Assembly: GCF_002878395.1 (NCBI RefSeq)
Contig: NC_061118.1
Location: forward strand, 129,133,996 to 129,197,995
From: Capsicum annuum
Taxonomy: Eukaryota; Streptophyta; Magnoliopsida; Solanales; Solanaceae
Direction: 5' to 3'
DNA: 64,000 nucleotides
A program made the translations under genes and the position numbers. The notes under the pieces are model-generated. The model did not search any database. It worked only from the letters and a program-made list of their open reading frames with translations, and was not told the origin of the DNA. Below, one piece after another: positions 11,812 to 23,020 of the stretch (its first letter is position 1; every line of letters begins with the position of its first letter).

Positions 11812-13555
11812 TACACCCATAAACCTAGGTTCTAATATAAATTTGCCACAACATAATTTCTTAAGTCAAAACCTATTATAACCCATAAATAGGTAAGCCA
11901 ACCCATAGTTTGGAACTTCTAGTAATACTCCCAAGATAAATGAAAATAAAAGTATGGAATAAATATAATCTAGGACTAATACATATAAGGCTGTACCAAA
12001 ACCTAGTTTAATTAGTATAAGAGCTTATAATATAATAAGAATACAAAATAAGTACTAAATGATTATACATGTAAAACCTATCTGTAAACACAACATAGAG
12101 ATAAGTCTAATCCATATGAGGGAAATTTGTAATACTCTTAATGCCAAGAGTTTACCTTGATTCCAGATCCATAGCTACACTACATGATGCACAAAATAAT
12201 CATAAAAACCCGTACTATGATCTGTAGGCTAAACAAGTGTAGCATGTGTGCTAAACATGTGGTACTTAGTCGACAACTACCAACTGAGCTCTAAATATAA
12301 TGAAAGTATAGATTACATATAGTCAAGAATGTAAACTACAACCAAATATCCAAGAAGCTAACATAATAAAAATAAGGAGGCACTAAGGATAAACTATCAC
12401 GCCCTAGTCATACTCAAGCATTAAGAACCACAATGTATGTACAAATGGAGGGTAGAAGAAGGATATATTGTAGTATACAATGCCAAGTAATGGATATACA
12501 ATAGTAATGAATGAAGGCATAGAGGGATATACAGGGATACTATAGCGAGATACATACATACATATATATGTATAAAATATATATATATATATATATATAT
12601 ATAATAGATAAACTCAAAGGTACAACCTAAGGTAGTCATACTATTAAATTAAAGACTCCTGATCATAGAAGGAGCTTCTACTGGCATAATTATGGTCTGT
12701 AATCCAAACTTTTAGACATGAGATAATTACCCATAGTAAGATAATCATAAGATAAGGAAATTAGAATCATACCCCGAATCTCAGTACTAACCCATAATCA
12801 ATCTACCTCAAACTAACCATAATACTAACGATAAAGTAATTGGCCTCTATGGACAAATAATACCTTATGCGATCGTCATAAACTGTATGGTTCAATTAGA
12901 ACGTAGCACATAACGAACATCACTCATTACCTATACCTAAGCAACTCCTATAAGGTTGATAGATATAGGGACCAAATAATATACTAGTGACAGATAATGC
13001 CCATTTAAGAATAAATGTAATGTAAAGCTATAATACCATAACTAATTCAAGTGCCATAAAGTAACTCAATGTATAAACCTCTTATAGCTTGATAGCTCAT
13101 AAAGGAAGGACGTACGCCGACATCTCTTCTCTAGCATGATGGCTCAAAAATTAAAGGCTTCCTAGGGGGTTCAAGAGAACCCATATTACCGACCTAGTAC
13201 TACTATTAGATTTATAATCATCATCAATCTACTCTATTTAGTATCGAAGAAATGTATATATAATAAATATACAGACTCAAATTATGGCTAAAAGTGTGTA
13301 AAAAGAGTCAAAATCTCTCTAGAACACAGTACATAGCAGTAGAAAACTATGGATTATAATCTATCTTTATGAGATATCAAAACTATTATTTTATTTCTAA
13401 CAGCTCAAAAATCATCCATAAGGGTGTAGATTTCCTTTATGAAAGAATTTGTTTCAAAAGTAAAAAGTGGGAATAAGTCCTTTTTTAGAAAACAACCGTA
13501 AAATCATTTTTTAGTTGGGATCATGCCACTGAATAAGCATGAATGTGCTATAGTC
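11812..13555 (-). repeat. Right (5') LTR of element 3, first part
   Basis: It aligns with 4779-6506 almost end to end. It is interrupted after 13555 by element 4, and the next bases of the LTR resume at 27203. The last five bases before the insertion (13551-13555) are tagtc, repeated at 27203-27207. No gene. Confidence 0.75.
12578..12602. repeat. (AT)n microsatellite
   Basis: A clean alternating AT run of about 25 bases inside the element 3 LTR, at the position matching the CA/TA tract at 5495-5537. Confidence 0.85.
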
Positions 13556-15703
13556 TATGATACCCTAGATTTTTTGCCCTTAAAAATTCTTGAGCCTTGG
13601 TCTCACTATCTTGGACACGGCTCATTGTGATGAGTCATGATAAATGGTTATGGGTAGTAGGACCATAGTCGTAACCAAATAAAAAATGTAGTGGAAAGGT
13701 TTTGCACTGAGTACAAGTGGATCCCTATGATATGTGAGGATATGTTATAAGTTATTGGTTTAAATTGTAGGATGACCAATGTTTAATTTTTCTAGCTTTT
13801 ATATTGCTCATGGCTAGACCTTATGATAAGATCCCTTATGAGTGGGTTTGTGGAGTCGAAAGGTAGGCAGAATATATGGATCCCTAGTCATTATCTAATT
13901 TACGAATCATGGACACGAGTCATAAGATGTGGGTATGAGTCAAAGATTTGACTCATAACCAAAGGCAACCTTTTTCCAACTTTTAAGTTTAGGGCATTTT
14001 TGAAATATACCCTCTATCCTAACTAAGAACCCATGTCTTATAACTTCTTTAAGGATTCATAAAATATCATAGACACATCAAATAACCTCTCAAAACACTC
14101 CCATATCCTCAAGGTCAGAATACTTAGGGTGCTTCTTAGTCATTAAGGCATATTACTCTGAACTCATTGTTACTTTTATGAAAACATATGATTTAAAGTA
14201 TTGTCTATGAAATTATTTTAATGGTTTTGAAACATGGTATAGGGTTTTTGAATGTTTATGAATTGAACAATGTGTCTCTTGGCTTATATATAATTTTTAT
14301 GCATTAAATGTGGTTTTAAACTTGTGGGTGCATGGAGATTATAAATGATCTAGGGAATTTTGATTTTGCAAAACTTGTGACTTTTGAAAGGGTTATGTCT
14401 CCATTGCAAAAATGTGAAACTATTTTTAGTTATGAGAGTTATTGGAATTTGTGAAATTGAATTTGTCTTTAATTATTGCATAATATAAAAAGTTATTTGA
14501 AATAAAATGGTAGGATTTAATGAACAAAGGGAATCGATGTTCCCCAATGGGTAGTAATGAACTAAAGGAGTTTTCCCCCATAAGTTAATGGAAATAATTT
14601 TGGCATAAATTGTTACCATGCAAATGTAGTTTGTATGAAAATACCAAAAATGTATGCCTTAATGTGTAATGTTATTAAATGAATTGGAAATGTTCGATAC
14701 TCATTTTAATTGGTCTATAGTAAGGGTTGTGTAGCTGAGTTGTAAAAGTGGAGGTCCTAGTGACCGATATTGGAAACCACATTTACTGACACAATGGTAA
14801 AAGTGACCAGGGAGGTTCGAGTTATTATTTCATGATTAGAAAGGTTTGAGTCCCTCATAAATCATTATGTGATCGGGTGCTTAAGTCACCTTGGTATATG
14901 CTGGAGTGTTCAAGTCCCATATGTGTATATATACGAGATTATATTCTATTTCATGCTGCTACACACACTGGGGCCCAACTAGGGGGTGAGAGCTGGGGCC
15001 CATATATCACTGAGTACTATTATATGATTGTTAAGCTACAAAACATAGTCTAAAAATTAGAAATACATGTTAAGCCATGTTCCTTATTCCAACATGTGAT
15101 ATATATATTTATGTATTTATATTTGATTTTGTGTGTTGGATTTTGAAAGATTTTGAACCACAGATCATATCATTATGTTATCCTTAACATTGAGTTTTAT
15201 GCAAGCGTTTACCCGCTAATAATATTTAGATGTGGTATCCCCAGATGATGTAGGAATTAGTCATACTTCCACTTCTCCTACCCAATGACTTAGTGATCTG
15301 AGATTACTTTTGAGTCAGACAAAAGTGGTAAGCTTCTATACTTCAGGGAAATCTATTTTTTCTATGGATTTCTTTGTGACTTTAGTATTCCATTTTTATT
15401 TGTTTTAGCGATGGTCTTAGAAATGTCCCGACTTTCTATTTATTGATTTATATTAAAGGCTTTGTCAAACTACTGTAAGCATGGACGGTATCAATATAGG
15501 AACTAGTATTGGCATTGATACAGGTATTGGTTGGTTTCTTGATTGTGGATGATTAATTTTTATTATAGACATCTTGTTATATGTCCAAATTTAATCCAAC
15601 ATGGGGTTTATGGTGGTTGATCGATTAGGTAATTAGGGTGGTTTTCGATCCTTGTTGGACTTGAGATACCATCATGGACAAGCCCTAGTTTTAGGTTGTG
15701 CTA
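13556..15703 (+). repeat. 5' LTR of element 4
   Basis: It starts tatgataccctag and ends near ggttgtgcta. It aligns with 24985-27202 throughout, for example 'ttcttgagccttgg' near the start and 'gttggacttgagatacc' near the end. The terminal TG..CA is mutated. It contains 30-40 bp internal repeats with GGTTCGAGT-like cores (14814-14920). The LTR would hold the promoter and polyadenylation signals. I could not fix these by eye. Confidence 0.8.
14814..14920 (+). repeat. Short tandem units with GGTTCGAGT-like cores (5' LTR)
   Basis: Cores at 14814 (ggttcgagt), 14843 (ggtttgagtcc), about 14876 (gggtgcttaagtcacc) and 14907 (tgttcaagtccc) recur every 30-35 bp. The matching part of the 3' LTR, 26280-26392, has the same four units. 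The core resembles the tRNA B-box consensus GGTTCGANTCC. Confidence 0.6.
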
Positions 15704-15707
15704 AAGA

Positions 15708-15719
15708 TAGTATTAGAGA
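15708..15719 (+). promoter_or_regulatory. Primer binding site, decayed Met type (element 4)
   Basis: It reads tagtattagaga, 9 of 12 matches to TGGTATCAGAGC. It lies four bases after the 5' LTR end. The second interior has only a stump of this site after its LTR tail (18120-18128), where the following leader is deleted. Confidence 0.68.
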
Positions 15720-15887
15720 ACTAGGTTTGGTTAGTTGGGTGTTCACAAAGCCATGTAGAGTAGAGTTTCATTTATAGGAGAGGATATGAAGCATTTAGGA
15801 ATGTTTCCCCTTTTTGTAGTCTTATTTTGGGCCATAGAGCCTAAGGTATTGGATTTCTTAAATTCTCACTTTCTCTCTTTTCAGATT

Positions 15888-17190
15888 ATGCATCCTAGAT
15901 GATCTCCAGCTTATGAAAACTCCTCTGCCCTACTTGAGGACAATGTTGATGGGACTCACTCTACTAATAGGGTTCAGAGCTTGTCTAGGGGTCTAGTGCT
16001 TGATTTCTCTCTTGGAGTTCCACCAGTCACCTCTCGTCCTTGTCGAGCTCCTCAGGATGATGTGTTAAATATAGAATTTCATTTGTCTATTCATATGTTA
16101 GTTTAGTTGGTAGCATATCAGTATGAGCATATAACTTTTGTTACTCTATCTTCTTAGGCCATAAGAGATGGCAAGTTTATGAGGTTGACCTTTCTGTGTT
16201 CAATTGTGTTAAGGTTAAGCAGAATCCTTAAGGTTTTGTCAATAAGATAGAAAAGATCTTCCAAGTTATGCATGCTTCTAATGTTGAGTGTGTAGTATTT
16301 GTATTGTATCAGTTGTAGGATGTATCATAATAATGGCATGAAGAATGGGTAAAGTCGAGGGGAGATGATTCTAAATCCACGCTGTAAGATTATTTCTCTA
16401 CTTCTTCCTAGACCGATTCTTTTCTTAGGAGTTAAAAAAGGTAAAAATAGAAGAGTTTGTAATCTGAACCAGGGCAGGATGATGGTCAAAGAGTATACCT
16501 TAAATTTTCTTTAGTTGTCCCGATATGCTCCTGAGTTAGTGTATAACATGAGTAAATTTTATTTTGGGTTGTCCTATGATCTAATTTTAAAAAGAAAGGC
16601 TTTCTTTTTTAACATAGACATGGACATCTACAGGTTTGTTGGGTATATACAGCAGGTTGAGAAAGAGAAGAAAAAGTAGGCAGAGATTGGGTAAAGGCAG
16701 AATAAGAAGTTTAAACTTTATAATTAGGGTGGAGGCCAGCTGAAGAGTGGTAGTGATGTTGGAAAGTTGTCAAAAAAGAAGTAGAAGAGTTCTGGATACT
16801 ACTCTATGTCTAGTGATCCATATTTGAATCTATCAGGTGATCGTCCTTCCCAGCATGATAGTGGGTTTAGGGCATAGGATGCCCATTCTCAAGCTGGTGG
16901 GGCTTAATCTGTACCATCATATCGTTATTGTAGATTCTACAAGCAGATGCATCATAGGTTTTGTAAAGTAGGGTGGAACAAGTGTTTTAAATATGGCCAG
17001 ACTGGTCATCTCCAGGGGGATTGCACATCTAAGGTTTCTTCAGGAGCAAATGAGATTCCTATTGTTTATTCGTCAACTCCAATACCAAAGGGTGCTTCTT
17101 TTACTTTAAGTACCAACACTGGCCAAAATTGCTTGTATGCTCTTATTACCTGCCAAGACTCTAAGGATTCACCCAATGTTATTACTGGTA
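15888..17190 (+). pseudogene. Gag remnant, copy 1 (element 4)
   Basis: The start is taken at the ATG at 15888, which aligns with the ATG at 18214 of copy 2 (M-x-P-R, then a stop at codon 5 in both copies). The capsid-like region lies around 16170-16680 and is broken by several stops. A zinc knuckle is seen at about 16980-17020 as CFKYGQTGHLQGDC, with the second cysteine replaced by Tyr. The open stretch 16947-17198 covers the knuckle and a Ser/Thr-rich tail. Many stops are TAG where related elements have Gln. The product would be the particle protein. Confidence 0.75.
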
Positions 17191-17199
17191 TGTTATAAC

Positions 17200-17983
17200 T
17201 CTTTTCTCATTATGTGTATTGCTTACTTGATCTAGGGTATATACTTTTTTATATGACCCTATTTATGGCTGTGCATTTTGGTTTTGATCTTGAGTATATT
17301 CCCAATCTCTTTTCTATTTCTACCCTGATGGGTGACTTTGGTTACTAGAAGAGTCTATAGGGCTTGTGTGGTATCTGTTGGTGGTAGAGAAACTCTGGTA
17401 GATCTAATAGAGTTTGACATGGTCAATTTGATGTCATATTTGAGATAGTATGGTTGCACTCGTACTGTGACTCCTTGGATTGTCGGACCCATAAGGTCCT
17501 TTTTAAATTCTTTAATGAGCCGGTCATCGAATAGAAAGGGGGTTTTCTAGAGCCTAAGGGAAGGTTCATATCATATCTTCAAGCCTCAGAGTTTATTTCC
17601 TAGATGTGTCTATATCATTTGGTCTGGGTTAAAGATTCTAACTCAGAGGGTCCTTTATTAACATCTATTTTCATGGTTAATAAACTTCTCGAGGTGTTTG
17701 CTGATGATATTCCAGGTGTCTTTCTTGATAGGGAGATTGATTTTCAGATTGATCTTATTTTGGACACTCATTTTATCTCTCTCCCTCCTTATAGAATGGC
17801 TCTAACTGAGTTGAAGGAGCTTAAGGAGTAGTTGACATACCTCCTTGATAAGGTTTTTATGCATCCTAGTATGTATCCGTATAGTGATCCTATTTTGTTC
17901 ATGCGTAAGAAGGATGGTTACCTTTGAATGTGCATCAATTACTGCCAGTTGAATTAGTTTATAGCAAAGAATAAGTATTTTCT
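17200..17983 (+). pseudogene. Protease and truncated RT, copy 1 (element 4)
   Basis: The protease part begins with LLDLGYILFYMTLF (active site D-x-G in place of D-S/T-G) and continues with MAVHFGFDLEYIPN. The conserved DFDVILG stretch is degraded near 17430. The pre-RT and RT start follow (EVFADDIPGVFLDREIDFQ and LDTHFISLPPYRMAL within 17690-17800, then KEQL with Gln as TAG at 17829-17831). RT stops abruptly after the KNKYF stretch at 17983, where LTR-tail sequence begins. Catalytic RT residues, RNase H and integrase are all absent from this copy. Confidence 0.75.
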
Positions 17984-18117
17984 TATCTTTTTATATATTA
18001 AGAATTCATCCTACATAGGGTGTATGGTGGTTGGCTTCTTGGGTAATAAGGGTGGTCTTCGGTCCTTGTTAGACTTGAGATACCCATCAAGGACAGGACC
18101 CTATTTAGGTCATGACA
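17984..18117 (+). repeat. 134 bp tail of an element 4 LTR inside the element
   Basis: It matches the last 134 bp of both LTRs (compare 'ggttggcttcttgggtaat' and 'agacttgagatacccatc') and ends ggtcatgaca, like an LTR end. It is followed by the stump of a primer site and a shortened leader, then gag copy 2. It is the only trace of a central LTR between the two interiors. Confidence 0.78.
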
Positions 18118-18213
18118 AAGATAATATTTCCCTTTCTTATTATCTTATTTTGGGCTGCTATAGAGCCTAAGGTTTTAGACCACTTTAATTCTCATTTTCT
18201 CGCTTTTCAGATC

Positions 18214-19490
18214 ATGCCTCCCAGATAATATGAAGCTTATGGAAACTTCTCTATCCTACTTGAGGTAAATATTGATAGGACTTGCTCTACTTATAGGGTT
18301 TAGACTCTATCTAGGGGTGCAGTTTCTGATTGCCCTCCTAGAGTTCCATCGGTTCCTTCTAGTCTTCCTCGAGCTCTTCAGGCTGATGTGTTGAATATGG
18401 AATTCCATCTATCTATTTATGTTTTGGCTCAATTGGTAGCTTCTTTGTCTGAGCGTACAACTATTATTACTCCATTTTCTGAGTCCATAAGGGTTGGCAA
18501 TTTATAAGGTGGAATCCTCTTATATTTACTGATTTTAAGGTTGAAGAGGTTCCTCAAGGTATTATCAATGAGATTGAGAAGATCTTCTAGGTTATGCATA
18601 CTTTTAATATATGAGGAATGTGAAAATTCTAGGGGAAATAATGCCAAATCCACACCGTGGGATGATTTCTCTAGTGCTTTTATGTACTGCTTCTTTCCTC
18701 AAGAGCTGAGAAAGGTCAATATAGAAGAGTTTGTAATATGAATTAAGGCATGATCACGGTCAAGGATTATGCCTTGAAATTTCATTACTTGTCCTGATAT
18801 TCTCCTGAATTTATATTTAGAATGAGGGCTAGAATGAATAAATTTTCTTTGGGGGTTGTTTTGTGAACTAATTCTAAAAAGTAAGGCTGCTTTATTGAAC
18901 AAGGATATGGACATGTTCAGGTTGGTTATGTGTATGTAGTATGTTGAGAAAGAGAAGAAGAAGTAGATAGAGATTGGGGAATAGTAGAATAAGAAGGTTA
19001 GTCTTTCTGATCAGGGTGGAGGTCAGCAATAGAGTGGTAAAGATGATGGAAAGTTATCTAAGAAGAAGTAGAAGAGTTCTGTTTCCAACTCCCTAGCTAG
19101 TGATCCATATTTGAAGCCATCAAGTGATCATCTTTCCCAGAATAATAGTGGGTTTAGGGAAAAGGATGCCTAATCTCAGGCTGGTGGGGCTCAGTCTGCT
19201 CCATCATATCCTTTTTATAAATTATCAAAGTAGATGTACCATAGGGTTTTTGCAGAAGGGAGGAACAAGTGTTTTAAATATGGTCATAGGTCATCTGAAA
19301 AGGTATTGTCCTTATAAGGTTGCTTTGGGTGTGAATGATATTCCTTTTCTGCTTCATCAGCTTCTACACCAAAGGGTGCTGCTTCTACTTTTGTTACTAG
19401 AACTGGATGAAATTACTTGTATGATTTTTCTTTCCGCTAGGAATCTATGGCCTCTCCTGATATCGTTACTAGTATATTATAACTCTTTTC
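18214..19490 (+). pseudogene. Gag remnant, copy 2 (element 4)
   Basis: The ATG at 18214 opens MPPR followed by a TAA stop at codon 5. The sequence then follows copy 1 closely: a capsid-like region from about 18480 to 18960, and a linker rich in Lys, Ser and Gly. The knuckle region near 19264-19310 is worse than in copy 1: CFKYGH is followed by a frameshift and the rest of the box is unreadable. It is not translatable. The two gags differ at many positions, so the duplication is old. Confidence 0.75.
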
Positions 19491-19800
19491 TCCTGATATA
19501 ATTGCTTGCTTGATCGAGGGTCTACTCTTTCTTGTATGACCCTATTTGTGGCTGTGCCTTTTGGGTTTAGTTTTGAGTATATCCCTAATCCCTTCTCTGT
19601 TTCTACCCTAGTGGATGACTCTGTGGTTGCTAGAAGAGTCTATAGGGGTTATGTTGTATCTGTTGGTGGTAGAGAAACTTTGGTAAAATCTAATATAGAC
19701 ATGGTTGATTTTGGTGTCATATTGGGGATGGACTGGTTGCACTCATGCTATGCCTCTTTAGATTGTCGGACCCATAAGTTCCTTTTTTAATTCCCTAATA
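19491..19800 (+). pseudogene. Aspartic protease, copy 2 (element 4)
   Basis: A 94-codon open stretch (19506-19790) covers the domain. It starts MLDRGSTLSCMTLFVAVPFG, in which D-R-G-S holds the catalytic Asp and Gly, so the active-site loop is nearly intact. Near the end is MVDFGVILGMDWLHSCYA, the conserved second half. It ends at a TAA just before RT, where the intact frame would have run on. It would process the polyprotein. This is one of the better-kept domains of the element. Confidence 0.8.
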
Positions 19801-19929
19801 AGCTGGACATCGAATAAGAAGGTGGTTCTATAGAGCCTAAGGGATGGTTCGTATCTTATCTTAGATCCCGGAAGTTGATTTTCAAAGGGTGTCTCTATCA
19901 TTTGGTTTGAGTTAAGGATTCTAACTCAG

Positions 19930-20850
19930 AGATTCCTTCATTGACCTCTATTTCTATGGTTAATGAACTCGCTTAGGTTTTTCTAATGATATTCATGGTG
20001 TCTCTCTCGATATGGAGATGGATTTTGGGATTGATCTTATTTTGGACATTCGTCCTATCTATATCCCTCCTTATAAAATGGCTACGACTAAGTTGAATGA
20101 GCTTAAGGAGTAGTTGAGAGACCTTCTTGACAAAGGTTTTATGCGTCCTAGTATGTCTCTGTGTGGTGATCCTATTTTTTTCGTGCATAAAAAAGATGGT
20201 TCCTTTTGAATTTGCATCAATTATTGTCATTTGAATAAGGTTTTGGTAAAGAATAAGTATCCTATTCCTCGGACTGCTGATTTGATTGATGTGCTTCAGG
20301 GTGCTAGATGTTTCTCTATGATTAATATTAGGTCTGGTTGCCATCAGCTATGGATTAGGGAGATTGATAACTCTAAGACTGCCTTCCGAACTTGGTATGG
20401 TCACTATGAATTCTTAGTCATGTCTTTAGTCTTAACTAATGCCCCACAATATTCATGGACATTATGAATAGGGTCTTCCATTAGTTTCTTGATTTGTTCA
20501 TCATCATGTTTATATATGATATTCTGGTGTATGCCAAGAGTGAGGCGGATCATGTTGATCACCTCTATATTGTATTGCAAACCTTGAAAGATCAACAATT
20601 GTATGCTAAGTTTTCAAAGTACAAATTTTGGTTGAAAGTTGTTACTTTCTTGGGTCATTTTATTTCTAGTAAAGGGATTAGGGTGAATCCGTAGAAAGTT
20701 GCAGTGGCTAAGAAGTGTCCTAGGCCCACGACTCCAACTAATATTCAGAACTTTTTGGGTTTAGCTAGTTACTATAGGAGATTCGTGGATATTTTCTCGA
20801 CTATATCTTCCCCATTGACTAAGTTTACCCAAGAAAGGTGATGTTTTTGT
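19930..20850 (+). pseudogene. Reverse transcriptase, copy 2 (element 4)
   Basis: The fragments read in order. LDIRPIYIPPYKMATTKLNE lies near 20050 and KEQL, with Gln as TAG, at 20111-20113. [11 protein letters not shown] follows, then [14 protein letters not shown]. The finger and palm part runs [20 protein letters not shown] near 20285-20340. A frameshift near 20445 precedes the catalytic motif, which reads MFIYDILVYAKSE near 20510. F-I-D-D has become F-I-Y-D, so the first catalytic Asp is lost. FLGHFISSKGIRVNP and NFLGLASYYRRFVDIFS close the domain. It is dead as an enzyme. Confidence 0.82.
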
Positions 20851-20929
20851 GGTGTAATGCTTATGAGGGTAGTTTTGAGAGGCTGAAAGATAAGTTGACT
20901 TCAACTCCTATTTCGAATCTGCCTGAGAG

Positions 20930-21300
20930 TACTGATGGTCTTTTTTGTCTGTTGTGATACGTCCCTTGTGGGACTTAGTTGTGTGTTGATGAAGCATGGC
21001 AAGTTGATGGCCTTTGCTTCTAGGCAGTGTAAAAAACATAAGACGAATTACCCATCCCATGAATTAGAGTTGTTTGCTGTGGTGTACTCATTGAAGATTT
21101 AGTGTCACTATTTGTACTGAGTCCATTTAGATATATTTTCAGATCATAAGAGCCTGGATTATATATTCACCCAGAAGGAGTTGAATCTCAGGCGAAGAAG
21201 GTGGCTTGAGTTGGTGAAGGACTACGACATGAGTCTCCACTATCACACAGGTAAAGCTAATATGGTTGTTGATGTTCTTAGTAGCTTATCCAAGGGGAGT
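20930..21300 (+). pseudogene. RNase H, copy 2 (element 4)
   Basis: In one frame the sequence gives SLVGLSCVLMKHGKLMAFAS, NYPSHELELFAVVYSLK, then DIFSDHKSLDYIFTQKELNL and HYHTGKANMVVDVL. This is the order typical of gypsy RNase H. Two in-frame stops interrupt it in the middle. The end of the domain is continuous with the 285-codon frame that starts at 21181 and runs into integrase. Confidence 0.78.
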
Positions 21301-22476
21301 CTAGCTCATGTGGATGAAGATAAGGCAAAATTAGTGAAAGATATTCACCATTTCACTAACCTTTGGGTTAGTCTGTTATACTCTAAGGATAGTAGTATAT
21401 TAGTACAAGTGGTGGCAAAGTCATCCTTTGTTGCTGAAATAAAGGAGAAACAAGTACTGGATCCTATCTTAATGAAGATCAAGGGAGATATGGGTCATCA
21501 AAAGGTTGTAGCTTTTGAAATCAGTAGAGATGGTATCTTTAGGGACAAAGGCAGATTATGTGTTCCCAATATAGATGGGTTGAGAGAGAGGGTCTTAGAT
21601 GAGGCTCATGAGTTGCATTACATCCTTCATCTAGGCTTGACGAATGTGTATCATGATCTTGTAGAGATTTATTGGTTGAACAATATAAAATTATATGTGG
21701 CGAGTTTTGTGGCTAAATGCATGGTGTGTCAACAAGTAAAAGTTGAGTACTTGAGACCCAACGGGTTGAGTCGAGAGATTGAGTTGCTTGTGTGGAAGTT
21801 TAAAGTAATTAATATGGATTTTGTTACTGAAATTCCGTGGTCTCTGAATTATTTTTATTCAATTTTGGTCATCATGGATAAGATGACCAAGTCTGGTCAC
21901 TTCTTTCTAGTAAGGACTAATTATTTAGTAGAGGATTATACGAAGTTGTTTCTTGGGAAGATTGTGAAGTTGCATGGTGCTCTATTTTCTATCATTTTGA
22001 ATTGTGGTACTCAGTTCTTATCTCACTATTGGCGATAGTTTCAAAGATGTTTGGGAACTATTGTTAGCCTTAGTACTGCATTTCACCCGTAGATGGATGG
22101 GCAAGCAGAAAGGACGGTTTAGGTCTTAGAGGATATGCTTTGGGCTTGTGTGATTGACTATGGTGGTAGTTGGGTTGATCGTTTGCTTCTCATAGCATTT
22201 GCATATAATAATAGTTATGACTCCCGCATTGGTGTGACTCCTTTTAAGGTGATGTATGGTAGGAGGTATAGGTCTTCTATTGGGTGGTATAAACATAGTG
22301 AAAATGAGTTGTTTGGACCTTACCTAGTTTACCAGGCCATGGAGAAAGTGAAGGTGATTCGGGATAGACTTAAAGCCTTCCAAAGTCGCCAAAATTCCAA
22401 TGTGTATGTGAGGCGCAGAGAGTTAGAGTTTGATGTTGGCGATTGGATGTTCTTAAAGGTGTCTCCCATGAAATGA
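21301..22476 (+). pseudogene. Integrase, copy 2 (element 4)
   Basis: The 285-codon frame 21181-22038 is the longest open stretch of the window. It carries the zinc-binding part (HLGLTNVYHDL, then AKCMVCQQVKVEYLRP) and the core (INMDFVTEIPWS, MDKMTKSGHFF). The second catalytic Asp is lost: ISDRGTQF reads ILNCGTQF near 22000. After a stop at 22036 the frame resumes with HP-stop-MDGQAERTV (Gln codon as TAG at 22090-22092) and the 113-codon stretch 22135-22476 (NNSYDSRIGVTPFKVMYGRR). The catalytic Glu in QAER remains. It would insert element cDNA but cannot as it stands. Confidence 0.82.
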
Positions 22477-22479
22477 ATA

Positions 22480-22880
22480 ATGCGGTTCGGGAAGAAGGAG
22501 AAGATATTTCCTCGTTATGTCATCTTGGACTTAGTCTTTAAGAGGGTTGGTAATGTTGTGTATGAGTTGGAGTTGCCTTCTAGTTTGAGCTCCATTCACC
22601 TGATGTTCTATTTGTCAATGTTGAGAAAGTGTGTGGGTGATTCATCGCAGATTGTGCCTATCAAGGATATTGGTATTTTGTACTCTTTGTCTTATGAGGA
22701 AGTCCCTATTAAGATTTAGATTTGCAAATTCGTTGGTTGTGGATGAAGGACGTAGCTTTGGTAAAGGTCCTATGAAGAAACCACAAGGTTTAAGTGGCGA
22801 CATGGGAAGCCGAAGAGGATATGAAGTCCAAGTATCCATTCTTGTTTTCCACTTCAGAAAATCATGTGCAAGGTATGTGT
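22480..22880 (+). pseudogene. Integrase C-terminus with degenerate chromodomain-like end (element 4)
   Basis: The open stretch 22480-22719 gives MRFGKKEKIFPRYVI, VVYELELPSSLSSIHLMFY and MLRKCVGDSS, the conserved linker before the C-terminal domain. LSYEEVPIKI follows, then a stop. In a shifted frame, MATWEAEEDMKSKYPFLF (22794 onwards) is the signature end of Del/Tekay-like integrases. In that clade this segment forms a chromodomain-type fold thought to guide insertion to heterochromatin. That role is family knowledge and not visible here. Confidence 0.75.
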
Positions 22881-23020
22881 TATTCTTCACATCTTTGTTT
22901 TCTAACTTTGTTAAAGAAAAGGGTGATTTCCTTGGCATCTTTGTTTTCTATCTTGGTGAAAGGTAAAAGTAGAGGTATATGGAGTCCAATCGTGCTTGTA
23001 TTACCTTGACCTATTATTCG

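Noticed and set aside
19973..20598. Minus-strand frames of 123 and 64 codons
   Set aside because: They overlap the RT of element 4 on the opposite strand. The plus strand shows the RT blocks in order, so these are shadows.
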